Source: an uncultured Collinsella sp. (GTDB taxonomy: Bacteria; Actinomycetota; Coriobacteriia; Coriobacteriales; Coriobacteriaceae). Taken from it: a DNA stretch of 20,100 nt. A program made the position numbers and the translations under genes. The DNA lies in assembly GCA_902491915.1 (NCBI GenBank), contig CABUJL010000025.1, positions 1 through 20,100 on the forward strand. Direction: 5' to 3'. Below are positions 7,347 through 14,227 of this stretch, in pieces; position 1 is the first letter of the stretch; every line of letters starts with the position of its first letter. The notes beneath the pieces are model-generated. The model was not told the DNA's origin and did not search any database. It saw nothing but the letters and a program-made list of their open reading frames with translations.

Positions 7347-9128
7347 CTATCTAATCAATTGTAGTATATCTGCTTTCATGCAATTATCAACCAACTTGTT
7401 TAGTTGCTCCTCGTTTGCCGATAGTCCCTCTTTTTTCAAAATGTCGCGCACCTCGTTCTTAGTAATCGGCTTTTCAAACAACGAAAGCAAAGCGAACGAA
7501 AAATCATTAACCGCACACATTCTATGGGTGGCACAACTCAGCAGTACTCTTAACCCCTCTTTTGAGCGTCCGACTTCTTTCACAAACGAACTTTTAACCA
7601 ATTGAAAACCATTATCGTGCATTACATAATCGGCATCGATATTTGTATTCAGCAATCCATAATGCAACAGTTCTTCTATCGCCCTTGTCAGCTCGAGGTC
7701 GCCCTGATCAAGGATAAGAGAAATGCTACAATCGGCCTCCAATAAACGGGCCAACTTAAGGTATACCAACTGGGAAACAGCATAGACATGATGGTATTCA
7801 GAATTATAGAAGTAGGCAAATGGCTCAACGAGCACGACAGAGGTCTTGGAATCCAGCCAGATTCGATCAGCTGGATTTAGACTAGTTAGCCGTCGCTTTA
7901 CTTTGGTCAAATGTCCCTTATACCTGACAGCGTGAATAGAATCTAGGATCCAGGTCACCTCTGAAATATGAAGCCGCTGGGGCAAGTCAATTGTGTCGCT
8001 ACCGTTTATGACCTCTTGCATATAAAAATCAATATGATGCTCATCAGATAAGGATTTTGCTTCATTTAAAGTTAAACCAGTGCCTGAAACATAATCCACT
8101 TCGAGGCGCAAATCCTCATATTGGGACTTCGGCATTACAGAGACACCATACTTATCGGGATGATTCCAAACATCCGACCCCATAACGAGACCAAAATTCG
8201 TAAATCCTCTCGTGGAATATGGAACACCACATACCTGTTTTGAATAATTCAAAACATTCTCTGTATAAGCTAAGGTGTTCAGAGCCTCTTCTTTAGTTTC
8301 GGTCGGAAAGCCAATCATAAAGAATAGATGAACAGGAATACCCGCATTGAGACAATCATGGATATTGCGATCAATCCAATCAACTCTCGTGTTCTTCTTC
8401 ATTAGATCAAGAACTCTTTGGTTGTATGACTCGAGGCCAAACTGAATCTGCCTACATCCACTTTGGTATATCTTGTTGAAAACGTCTGTACTTAGGGTTG
8501 GAGAGAACCTCGTTTCTCCATGCCAGAAAAACGTTTTTCCCGATGCGTTTATTTCATCCGCGAGTTGCTCCATTCTTTTGCCTTCGAATGTTTCATCCAC
8601 AAAAGAGAAAACTCTCGTGCCGTATTTTTCATTTAACCGACACATTATTTCAAATACTCTCGATATAGGCATCTTTCGGTAACAACCACCGGTAGCACCG
8701 GGAATGGTGCAGAAGGCGCAATGATTAAAACACTGCCTAGAGGAATAAACCGGCAATATTAACTCAGGCATGAAGTATTTAGAAAGGGCGAAGCCATCGA
8801 AATCGGGAACTGTATCGTTGATAAATGTTTGCTCAATCCGATGGTTTTTATATATCTTTCCACCTTTAGCATGGCAAAGGTTTGGAACACAGTCGAGATT
8901 GTCATCACCAGAGTCAAGAGCCTCAAGAAGACGTGCAAGCGGCTCTTCGCCGTCATACATCATTATCGAATCAATGTATTCAAAAAAGGGATGCCATTCT
9001 TTCATGCAGTCATCTGCTAAACGAGTAATGTAATTGCCGCCCAATGAGACGTGTTTAACAGATGGACATTCTTCTTTAATCAGTTTCGCTAACGTAACTG
9101 CAGAAATCAATTGGAAACAGCCGCTCAC
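7347..9128 (-). CDS. Cobalamin-binding radical SAM enzyme, C-terminal portion (frameshifted from upstream part)
   Basis: This is the larger part of a B12-dependent-type radical SAM protein and probably modifies the downstream 36-residue peptide. Numbering is from the GTG at 9128, which overlaps the TGA of the upstream part as GTGA. Residues 1-70 complete a Rossmann-like cobalamin-binding domain (SGCFQLISAVTLAKLI, then SLGGNYITRL). The radical SAM motif is CFNHCAFC with Cys133, Cys137 and Cys140 (CX3CX2C). FVDETFEGKR, FGLES and FFMIGFPTETKEEA are typical of the SAM barrel. After about residue 390 there are two stretches that look like small winged-helix domains (about 445-495 and 541-592), which could bind a leader peptide. 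The first beta strand lies in the upstream ORF. Base composition is A+T-rich compared with both flanks. Confidence 0.82.
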   Translation of the reverse strand: MSGCFQLISAVTLAKLIKEECPSVKHVSLGGNYITRLADDCMKEWHPFFEYIDSIMMYDGEEPLARLLEALDSGDDNLDCVPNLCHAKGGKIYKNHRIEQTFINDTVPDFDGFALSKYFMPELILPVYSSRQCFNHCAFCTIPGATGGCYRKMPISRVFEIMCRLNEKYGTRVFSFVDETFEGKRMEQLADEINASGKTFFWHGETRFSPTLSTDVFNKIYQSGCRQIQFGLESYNQRVLDLMKKNTRVDWIDRNIHDCLNAGIPVHLFFMIGFPTETKEEALNTLAYTENVLNYSKQVCGVPYSTRGFTNFGLVMGSDVWNHPDKYGVSVMPKSQYEDLRLEVDYVSGTGLTLNEAKSLSDEHHIDFYMQEVINGSDTIDLPQRLHISEVTWILDSIHAVRYKGHLTKVKRRLTSLNPADRIWLDSKTSVVLVEPFAYFYNSEYHHVYAVSQLVYLKLARLLEADCSISLILDQGDLELTRAIEELLHYGLLNTNIDADYVMHDNGFQLVKSSFVKEVGRSKEGLRVLLSCATHRMCAVNDFSFALLSLFEKPITKNEVRDILKKEGLSANEEQLNKLVDNCMKADILQLIR

Positions 9129-9667
9129 CGAAATCCCAATAAACTCGATTTTTCCCTCTGAATACGCTTAAGAAAGGCAGTTTCATAGAAGGAAATAAAC
9201 GGATTATGCAAGGTATCCACAAGCGATTTCATTATTTCTGGTGTCGAATAATAATCATAGGGCAGATCTATGGAGTTGAACGTGTATTTAACTCCATATG
9301 AGACGTGATTTATGATATAGAGTGCATTTCTAAAAATGTTTTCAGCATATTGTCTTTCTTTTAGATTAAAGTATCTCTTCGATCTGAAAATATCTTTTGC
9401 CTCGTCAACATTAAGTGCTGACTTTTGTATCAACTCGATTGTTAATTGAACATTCGAACTAAACGAATCCTTTGATTCCCGATACCTTTTACAGCACTCT
9501 TCGACATGTCTAAAAGATAGGAGGTCATCGTAAAATTCCACGTTTAAGTCAACAATGTCAACTTTGTATTGTTCAACCTCTTGAAGATATGACTTCAAAA
9601 CAGGCAAGGCAAGATACGGCCCCACTGGACTCCATCCTGGGGGAAATACTAAAAGCGTTTTAGGCAT
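9125..9667 (-). CDS. Cobalamin-binding radical SAM enzyme, N-terminal portion
   Basis: The 180-residue ORF opens with KTLLVFPPGWSPVGPYLALPVLKSYL, the usual first strand and proline turn of B12-binding domains fused to radical SAM enzymes. It continues with VDIVDLNVEFYDDLL and a helical middle section. It stops at TGA (9125-9127) after REKSSLLGFR. If the ribosome or polymerase slipped by one base at the five-A run (9149-9153), the product would read REKIEFIGISVSGCFQ, exactly the strand-loop-helix expected at this place, and would continue into the 593-residue ORF to give one protein of about 773 residues. I therefore treat both ORFs as one gene. It starts eight bases after the MFS stop, which fits an operon. 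Confidence 0.78.
   Translation of the reverse strand: MPKTLLVFPPGWSPVGPYLALPVLKSYLQEVEQYKVDIVDLNVEFYDDLLSFRHVEECCKRYRESKDSFSSNVQLTIELIQKSALNVDEAKDIFRSKRYFNLKERQYAENIFRNALYIINHVSYGVKYTFNSIDLPYDYYSTPEIMKSLVDTLHNPFISFYETAFLKRIQREKSSLLGFR
9149..9153 (-). other. Five-A run at the inferred frameshift point
   Basis: On the minus strand the codons read AGG GAA AAA TCG. A shift of -1 on AAA gives AAA ATC GAG and restores the family-like reading. It could be a sequence error, a recent one-base deletion, or a recoding site where tRNA-Lys slips. Confidence 0.55.
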
Positions 9668-9674
9668 ATCAACG

Positions 9675-10859
9675 TCACATCTTTCGCAAATAATTCAATT
9701 GAAACACAACTACCATCATAATTGAAAATACACCAAGTCCTGTAACGAGAATTGAGAACATCGCGATGCTCGTGAACAGCGAAACAAGGAGTGTTGAAAT
9801 AACAACAGCAACCGATTGCAAAGACTCCCTAATTGAAAACAGGCTCATCGATTCAGATCCGTCTCTCGCCAAATCCTGCAGCGATGTTATGAGAAGCACA
9901 TCTTGAATGGCGTTTCCGGCACCGACGATAAAAAGGAAAATAAACGATATCCCAGACGCATAGCGATAGCCAAACGCCAGATACGCACCGAGCGCAAGAT
10001 ACGTCACAAAACAATATGATTTAACGCAATCGGAACCACTGATTAAACGACCGTATATTGTATTTCCGAACAACAGTCCGATTGTAAGACTACTCTGAAG
10101 GAATCCGTATTGTATCGATGACGAGTCAAATTGCAATTGCGCTATAGCTGGCAAAAGAGAATTCAGAGAGCCGAATGCCACGCCACTAGAAATATCGATT
10201 AATAGGAAACCAATTGCCAAGTGCTTCGCGTTAAGATCACTAAATGCAGTCCAGTTTTTTTCATTTTTGCTTATCCCCTCTTTATCATTAACCTCGATAA
10301 CCGACGGAACATCTCGCAGCAACCAGAACGACGCGGCAAAAGAAAGCGCGTCTAATGCAAGAACAGCCTCCGCCCCAAATTGAGCGACAACAAAACCGCC
10401 GGCAACTGGCCCCAGAACCATCATCAAATTCTGCAGAAACCCAAACGAATTATTAATTACGTCGCGATTGATACTATTCGTATTGGCTCTTAACAACGAG
10501 TAAAAGCAGGGCATTTCAACCGTTCGGCAAAGCGATACCGCGCACGTAATAGCAAACATACTCGATTTACTATCAACAAAAATATAGCAAACGAATAATC
10601 CCGCGCGAATTAAGTCTGCCAATCTCATGGCCTGCAGTGTCCCGATACCCATCTTCTGAGGCAGCTGCGCGAGCGCAACTGAAAACAGAGCGGGGGCAAA
10701 TCTGCAGCAGACCATCAAAGCAGTTGCAGAAACATCGTGAGTTACCTCGTAAATCAGCATTGGCAAAGCAATATTCGCACACCAATTGCCTATTTCGCTT
10801 ATCCCTCTAGCAATATATAGGACCCGAACCGGACGGCTAGCTCTCAATACCGTGAACAT
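9675..10859 (-). CDS. MFS transporter, likely exporter of the modified peptide
   Basis: The 394-residue protein has a strongly hydrophobic profile with about 10-12 membrane segments and the look of the MFS_1/MFS_3 efflux group. Features include VLYIARGISEIGNWCANIALPMLIYEV at the N-terminus, FGFLQNLMMVLGPVAGGFVVAQFG near the end of the first half, a cytoplasmic loop around residues 195-210 rich in charge, and a second bundle ending in LNYLRKM. The ATG at 10859 overlaps the end of the DUF2087 gene by 23 bp, so translation is likely coupled; GAGG lies about nine bases upstream. Its substrate cannot be read from sequence; the place between a regulator-like gene and a peptide maturase suggests export of, or immunity to, the peptide product. 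Confidence 0.85.
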   Translation of the reverse strand: MFTVLRASRPVRVLYIARGISEIGNWCANIALPMLIYEVTHDVSATALMVCCRFAPALFSVALAQLPQKMGIGTLQAMRLADLIRAGLFVCYIFVDSKSSMFAITCAVSLCRTVEMPCFYSLLRANTNSINRDVINNSFGFLQNLMMVLGPVAGGFVVAQFGAEAVLALDALSFAASFWLLRDVPSVIEVNDKEGISKNEKNWTAFSDLNAKHLAIGFLLIDISSGVAFGSLNSLLPAIAQLQFDSSSIQYGFLQSSLTIGLLFGNTIYGRLISGSDCVKSYCFVTYLALGAYLAFGYRYASGISFIFLFIVGAGNAIQDVLLITSLQDLARDGSESMSLFSIRESLQSVAVVISTLLVSLFTSIAMFSILVTGLGVFSIMMVVVFQLNYLRKM

Positions 10860-11118
10860 CAGGATTAACCTCGTATTTCAGGCCTCGCTCATCCCTTAAT
10901 AGGAATCCATAATCAACCAAGTACCGCCTCAACACGGCATAATCAGGATAGAGCTGTGACAGCACACGATTAACCTGAAGCTCCGTATAACTTGTATTTA
11001 ATTCAAAGAAAGAGACGGCCCATAGCAGCATGATTCTTTTATAGCTTTCCTTTTTTGGAATTGAAACCAGCTCGCCATTCTTGAGAAATCGTTTTTTAAA
11101 GTCTATTAGCTCATCCAT
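10837..11118 (-). CDS. DUF2087 domain protein, possible regulator of the island operon
   Basis: The small 93-residue cytoplasmic protein fits the DUF2087 pattern: KNGELVSIPKKESYKRIMLLWAVSFF, then YTELQVNRVLSQLYPDYAVLRRYLVDYGFLLRDERGLKYEV. The second part reads like a winged-helix unit, and DUF2087 is sometimes attached to DNA-binding regulators, so a regulatory role is possible but unproven. The ATG at 11118 follows GGAGG by about seven bases. It is the first gene of the A+T-rich operon, and the MFS gene begins inside its last codons. Confidence 0.72.
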   Translation of the reverse strand: MDELIDFKKRFLKNGELVSIPKKESYKRIMLLWAVSFFELNTSYTELQVNRVLSQLYPDYAVLRRYLVDYGFLLRDERGLKYEVNPDVHGIES

Positions 11119-11145
11119 TCACATCCTCCATTTCATACGCATCTA

Positions 11146-11174
11146 ATACTAAAAATGCATACGCTTTAGGTCAT
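11146..11174 (-). promoter_or_regulatory. Candidate promoter of the RiPP-like operon
   Basis: On the minus strand ATGACC (11169-11174) and TAGTAT (11146-11151) are 17 bp apart, each matching four of six consensus bases. CATACGC occurs twice (11134-11140 and 11158-11164), 24 bp apart, around the -10 region. The match is moderate. Confidence 0.4.
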
Positions 11175-11192
11175 CGTATTCGGCTTCTTTAT

Positions 11193-11212
11193 TCGAACTA
11201 AACTCGAACTAA
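11193..11212. repeat. Two direct repeats of TCGAACTAA, 11 bp apart
   Basis: TCGAACTAA occurs at 11193-11201 and 11204-11212, so the copies lie one helical turn apart. They are about 20 bp upstream of the candidate -35 of the island operon, where an activator could bind. Confidence 0.5.
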
Positions 11213-11218
11213 TCTAAA

Positions 11219-11437
11219 TTATTTGCTCAAACACTCTTCGAAAGCTCGTTTTTCACTCTGAGTAAAATGCCCTTCCCAGTCAGTCCACGAACAGGAAGGC
11301 AACTCACAGCGAGCGGAGTCGAAGCCCTCTACCGTCGGTCGTTCAAAATGCACGATAACCTTTTCGATATCCCCATCTGTTATCAGGTCAGAATGAACGA
11401 CCTCGGTACCGTCTTCGAATGTCATATACGGGTACAT
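11219..11437 (-). CDS. Conserved-looking hypothetical protein, 72 residues
   Basis: The protein starts MYPYMTFEDGTEVVHSDL and continues with IEKVIVHFERPTVEGFDSARCELPS, then ends FEECLSK. The dense pattern of acids, HFERP and GFDSARCELP looks conserved and unlike a chance frame, and I have the impression of similar small proteins in gut Firmicutes, though I cannot name a family or function. An ATG at 11476 gives 85 residues, but the ATG at 11437 has GAGGTGG eight bases upstream and is preferred. The much longer frame above it (to 11986) is a shadow of the opposite-strand gene. It is transcribed away from that gene and towards the island. No terminator is visible after it. Confidence 0.6.
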   Translation of the reverse strand: MYPYMTFEDGTEVVHSDLITDGDIEKVIVHFERPTVEGFDSARCELPSCSWTDWEGHFTQSEKRAFEECLSK

Positions 11438-11611
11438 CACGTAAACCACCTCGCAATCGTTAATCCAGTTTAGCATCAAGCTATTGCACCAAAGACAGCA
11501 AGCCCCCTTGATGAGTTGATGGTATCTGTTAAATGTCACGTACGATTCACATCTGGTGGGTACCCTGATGGCTACACGAAACGAAGCAGATTTACACCGG
11601 GAGGACCCCGT

Positions 11612-12565
11612 ATGACAACCAAGTACACCGACGCGCCGCGCACACGTGTCATGACGCCGGCATCGCTCAACAACGGCGTTCACGAAAACCATTCCATCGG
11701 CCAGACCATGGCCATCGCGCCCAAAAAGGGCCTGTTTGACGACATTTCCATTCCCCAGATCATCGCCGGCGCCGCAGCTGCCGCTACGAGCGTCGCGCTT
11801 GCCTCCAAGATCGGTATCGCCGGATCGGTGATCGGTGCCGCTGTGAGCTCGGTCATCACCGTTGTGTCCTCGCAGGTCTACCGCCACTTTATCTCTGCCA
11901 GCGCCGAAGCAATCAAGGGCACGCATGCCGCTGTCGACTACCCTGCCGGCGCCTACGAGCCCGTTGAGCCCGATGTCGAGGAGCACCTAGGTGGCGCCGC
12001 GACCACGCAGGAAATGCGCCAGGTTGCGGGACGCGCGACCACGGCGCGCGTCGCCCCTAACAGCCTACGCGCCAAGGCCGCGGCAGAGCGCAGCCAGACG
12101 CAAAAGAAGGTCATCGTCTTCTCGATTGCCATCGCCATCGTCGCAGTCATCGCCTGCGCTGGCGCCATCCTTATCACCACTGCCGGTGAGGGTCTGGGCG
12201 AGCGTCCCGAGTCAATCCTTTCGTCGCGCACGATCGAGAGCGATGCAAATGGCAACACCCAGTCGCAAGATCAGCAGGCACAGGCGGACGGCACGCAAGA
12301 CAGTTCTACCTCTGCCGATTCGTCCTCGAACACCCAAAACCAATCGCAGGGCACCGATTCCTCTACGGCCAACAGTGGCACGCCGTCCGACACGACCGAC
12401 TCAAGCCAAACGACTGACGGTTCACAGCCGAACACGGGAGGCCAGACGAGCGACACCACGTCGGGAACGGGTGCAGCAGACAGTAGCAACACCAACAGCT
12501 CGAGCGGAACCGCGTCCGGCACGGCATCTGACAACTCGAGCCAAGGCACGGCATCGGGCAACTAA
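11612..12565 (+). CDS. Hypothetical membrane protein with Ser/Thr-rich tail
   Basis: The 317-residue protein has no recognisable family. The N-terminal 45 residues are polar. A small-residue hydrophobic region follows at about 46-85 (IIAGAAAAATSVALAS, then IGIAGSVIGAAVSSVITVV), which could be one or two membrane helices. A basic, polar middle ends in AERSQTQKKV, and then a clear membrane helix (VIVFSIAIAIVAVIACAGAI, about 178-198). The last 110 residues are low-complexity Ser, Thr, Gly, Asn, Gln and Asp, like an extended extracellular stalk. No LPXTG sorting signal is seen. The start at 11612 follows GGGAGG with seven bases spacing; the 32 codons of open frame before it are rejected for that reason. 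A terminator hairpin follows. Confidence 0.75.
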   Translation: MTTKYTDAPRTRVMTPASLNNGVHENHSIGQTMAIAPKKGLFDDISIPQIIAGAAAAATSVALASKIGIAGSVIGAAVSSVITVVSSQVYRHFISASAEAIKGTHAAVDYPAGAYEPVEPDVEEHLGGAATTQEMRQVAGRATTARVAPNSLRAKAAAERSQTQKKVIVFSIAIAIVAVIACAGAILITTAGEGLGERPESILSSRTIESDANGNTQSQDQQAQADGTQDSSTSADSSSNTQNQSQGTDSSTANSGTPSDTTDSSQTTDGSQPNTGGQTSDTTSGTGAADSSNTNSSSGTASGTASDNSSQGTASGN

Positions 12566-12600
12566 GCACATTTGCCTCTCATAGATAACCGACCTATACA

Positions 12601-12632
12601 ACGGGCGCGAATCGAAAGCGGTTCGCGCCCGT
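12601..12632 (+). terminator. Terminator-like hairpin after the membrane protein gene
   Basis: A perfect 11-bp stem, ACGGGCGCGAA (12601-12611) with TTCGCGCCCGT (12622-12632), has a ten-base loop. Only a short T run follows, so termination may be incomplete. Confidence 0.65.
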
Positions 12633-12670
12633 TTGCCTTGGGCGCCGCCATGGCGAACGCCATGCGATGG

Positions 12671-12692
12671 TAAGATGCTTTACATGTGTAAA
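12671..12692 (+). promoter_or_regulatory. -10-like hexamer and palindrome before the 433-residue protein gene
   Basis: TAAGAT (12671-12676) could be a -10 box; I find no good -35. TTTACA-TG-TGTAAA (12679-12692) is a two-sided repeat that lies over the expected start point and just before the GAGGAG ribosome binding site, a place suited to a repressor. Confidence 0.4.
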
Positions 12693-12705
12693 GAGGAGAT
12701 TTGCC

Positions 12706-14007
12706 ATGAGCAAGACAATAGTTAGGCCCACGCTTTCGCTGGGCAACCACATCTATCTGTATCGCCTGCTGCGCGATGCGATTGGATGTGGCAAGCAAAC
12801 GTTTATGACGCAGGTCGAGGAGGCGCTCGCCGCTGGCGACATGACCGCTTATGACCTGGGCTTCGAGTCCACGCGCGAGCTGCTCGAGGAGCTCAACGAC
12901 TGCATTAAGCTGACCGTCTTTAAGGGCGGCCGCCTGTATGCCACCGTCATCGCCAACGAGGCCTGGGATGCCGCCCTTGCCAAGGGCGAGGACAAGCCCA
13001 AGGCTGCCAAGGGCGCCAAGCAGTCCTACAAAAAGAAAAAGCGCGGTGAGAAGGACCTCAAGGCCGTGCGTCCCAAGCACGTTAAGCGTCCCGAGACCGA
13101 AGTCATGGTTGAAGCCGTGCCGGAACCCGAGCCCGAGACAGAGATCGAAGCCGCTATTGAGGTAACAGCAGAAGCCGAAACCGAGATCGCCGTCACGACC
13201 GATCCCGAAGTCATATCCGAGCAGGAAGCCACTGCGGAGCTCAACGAAGCTCCCAAGTCGACAACCGAAGAAGCCGCCAACCAACCCGAGACGTCTGCGT
13301 TCCAAAACAGCGATGTCTTTGGCGACGAGCCCGAGGACGATCAACCCGACGAGCCCGACGATCAAGACGCCACCGAGTCGACACCGGAGCCCGAGACGCC
13401 GCAGCCCGCCATCTCGCTCACGGTCGTCTATGACCCCGAGAATGCCAACGCCGGCATCACCACCATGGCATCCACGCCCATCGAGGCAAAGTCGAGCGTC
13501 GAGAATGAGAGCGCTCCGCAAGTCGAGCTCGACACCGCGGCCGTAGACGCACCCGCTATCGTCGAGTCTGCAGATTCCGCGGCGATGCCAAAAGTGGGCA
13601 CCGAATCAGTGCTCGGCACCGAACCCGTGCCCGTCGTCGAGGTGACGCCCGTCAATGAGCAGGCCTTCGCACCGGCGATGGTACCGGCCCCCGCACCCGT
13701 AGCGCCCGCCATCCCCGAGGACTTCCCCGTCGATTTCGCAACTGAGGTCTTCTGCCCCGGTCCGTTGCTACACCAGCTGTCGACCTATCTCCCCTACGGC
13801 GCCGATACCCTCGGCATCGTCGGCGAGTACTACTGGATCGCCCGCGAGCGCGGTACCATCGAGGCCGCGCGAAACCGCGCAAGCTTCCCCCTGCGCTACA
13901 CGCAGGCCGGCGAGCGCCGCGAGGTTACCGTGCGCATCCGCCGCAACACCACCGGCGGTCTCGGAGCTGCTTGGACCATCGATAAAGTCGAAGAACCCGA
14001 GCAGTAA
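12706..14007 (+). CDS. Hypothetical protein with basic and acidic linker
   Basis: The 433-residue protein has a three-part build. Residues 1-85 form a compact, probably folded region (SLGNHIYLYRLLRDAIGCG, then ESTRELLEELNDCIKLTVFKGG and LYATVIANEAWDAAL). A Lys-rich patch follows (about 92-125, with KKKKRGEKDLK). Then come about 200 residues of Glu, Pro, Ala, Thr and Asp in low complexity. The last 100 residues are again folded, from EDFPVDFATEVFCPGPLLHQL through GIVGEYYWIARERGTIEAARN to TGGLGAAWTIDKVE. I do not recognise a named family; the N-terminal unit has the look of a small nucleic-acid-binding helix domain, which is speculation. The start has GAGGAG seven bases upstream. There is no signal peptide or membrane segment. 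A strong terminator follows at once. Confidence 0.75.
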   Translation: MSKTIVRPTLSLGNHIYLYRLLRDAIGCGKQTFMTQVEEALAAGDMTAYDLGFESTRELLEELNDCIKLTVFKGGRLYATVIANEAWDAALAKGEDKPKAAKGAKQSYKKKKRGEKDLKAVRPKHVKRPETEVMVEAVPEPEPETEIEAAIEVTAEAETEIAVTTDPEVISEQEATAELNEAPKSTTEEAANQPETSAFQNSDVFGDEPEDDQPDEPDDQDATESTPEPETPQPAISLTVVYDPENANAGITTMASTPIEAKSSVENESAPQVELDTAAVDAPAIVESADSAAMPKVGTESVLGTEPVPVVEVTPVNEQAFAPAMVPAPAPVAPAIPEDFPVDFATEVFCPGPLLHQLSTYLPYGADTLGIVGEYYWIARERGTIEAARNRASFPLRYTQAGERREVTVRIRRNTTGGLGAAWTIDKVEEPEQ

Positions 14008-14011
14008 CGAT

Positions 14012-14049
14012 AAACGGCTCAAATCCAAATCAGGATTTGAGCCGTTTTT
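14012..14049 (+). terminator. Strong Rho-independent terminator after the 433-residue protein gene
   Basis: A perfect 15-bp stem, AAACGGCTCAAATCC (14012-14026) with GGATTTGAGCCGTTT (14033-14047), has a six-base loop and runs into TTTTTATT. Confidence 0.92.
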
Positions 14050-14080
14050 ATTAGCATTCATCGATGTTTCGTAACCAACA

Positions 14081-14186
14081 GCGAGCGGGTCGCAGGTGCC
14101 CCAGGTTGCCGTGAAAGAGGAGCGACGCGTACTTCGGTACGCGAGCGACGGTTTGAACGGCAAGATGGGGTGCTTGCGGCCCGCGC
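14081..14186 (+). ncRNA. Long imperfect hairpin, candidate structured RNA or dispersed palindromic repeat
   Basis: Positions 14085-14102 pair with 14167-14184 through 18 consecutive pairs, four of them G-U in plus-strand RNA; on the minus strand the same four would be A-C mismatches. Inside, TTGCCGT (14106-14112) pairs with ACGGCAA (14157-14163), followed by facing GA/AG positions (14113-14114 and 14155-14156). The tip is CGCGTAC-TTCG-GTACGCG (14126-14143), a very stable UUCG tetraloop. No ORF in it is convincing. Whether it is an independent transcript is unknown, since I find no clear promoter between 14048 and 14081. Confidence 0.5.
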
Positions 14187-14197
14187 AGCGTCGAGCA

Positions 14198-14224
14198 GTT
14201 ACGCGGTTTGGAAAACCGCGTAAC
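14198..14224. terminator. Hairpin at the 3' end of ettA
   Basis: GTTACGCGGTTT (14198-14209) pairs with AAACCGCGTAAC (14213-14224) around a three-base loop, four bases beyond the ettA stop. There is no T tract on either strand. It may end ettA on the minus strand and the structured RNA on the plus strand, or only protect RNA ends. Confidence 0.5.
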
Positions 14225-14227
14225 GAT

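Noticed and set aside
11438..11986. Upstream extension of the 72-residue gene to 255 codons
   Set aside because: The extension runs antisense through the start of the plus-strand membrane protein gene, and a good ribosome binding site lies at the inner ATG.
12562..13521. 319-codon minus-strand open frame rich in Gly and Leu
   Set aside because: It is the mirror of the Glu/Pro-rich linker of the plus-strand gene; it has no ribosome binding site.
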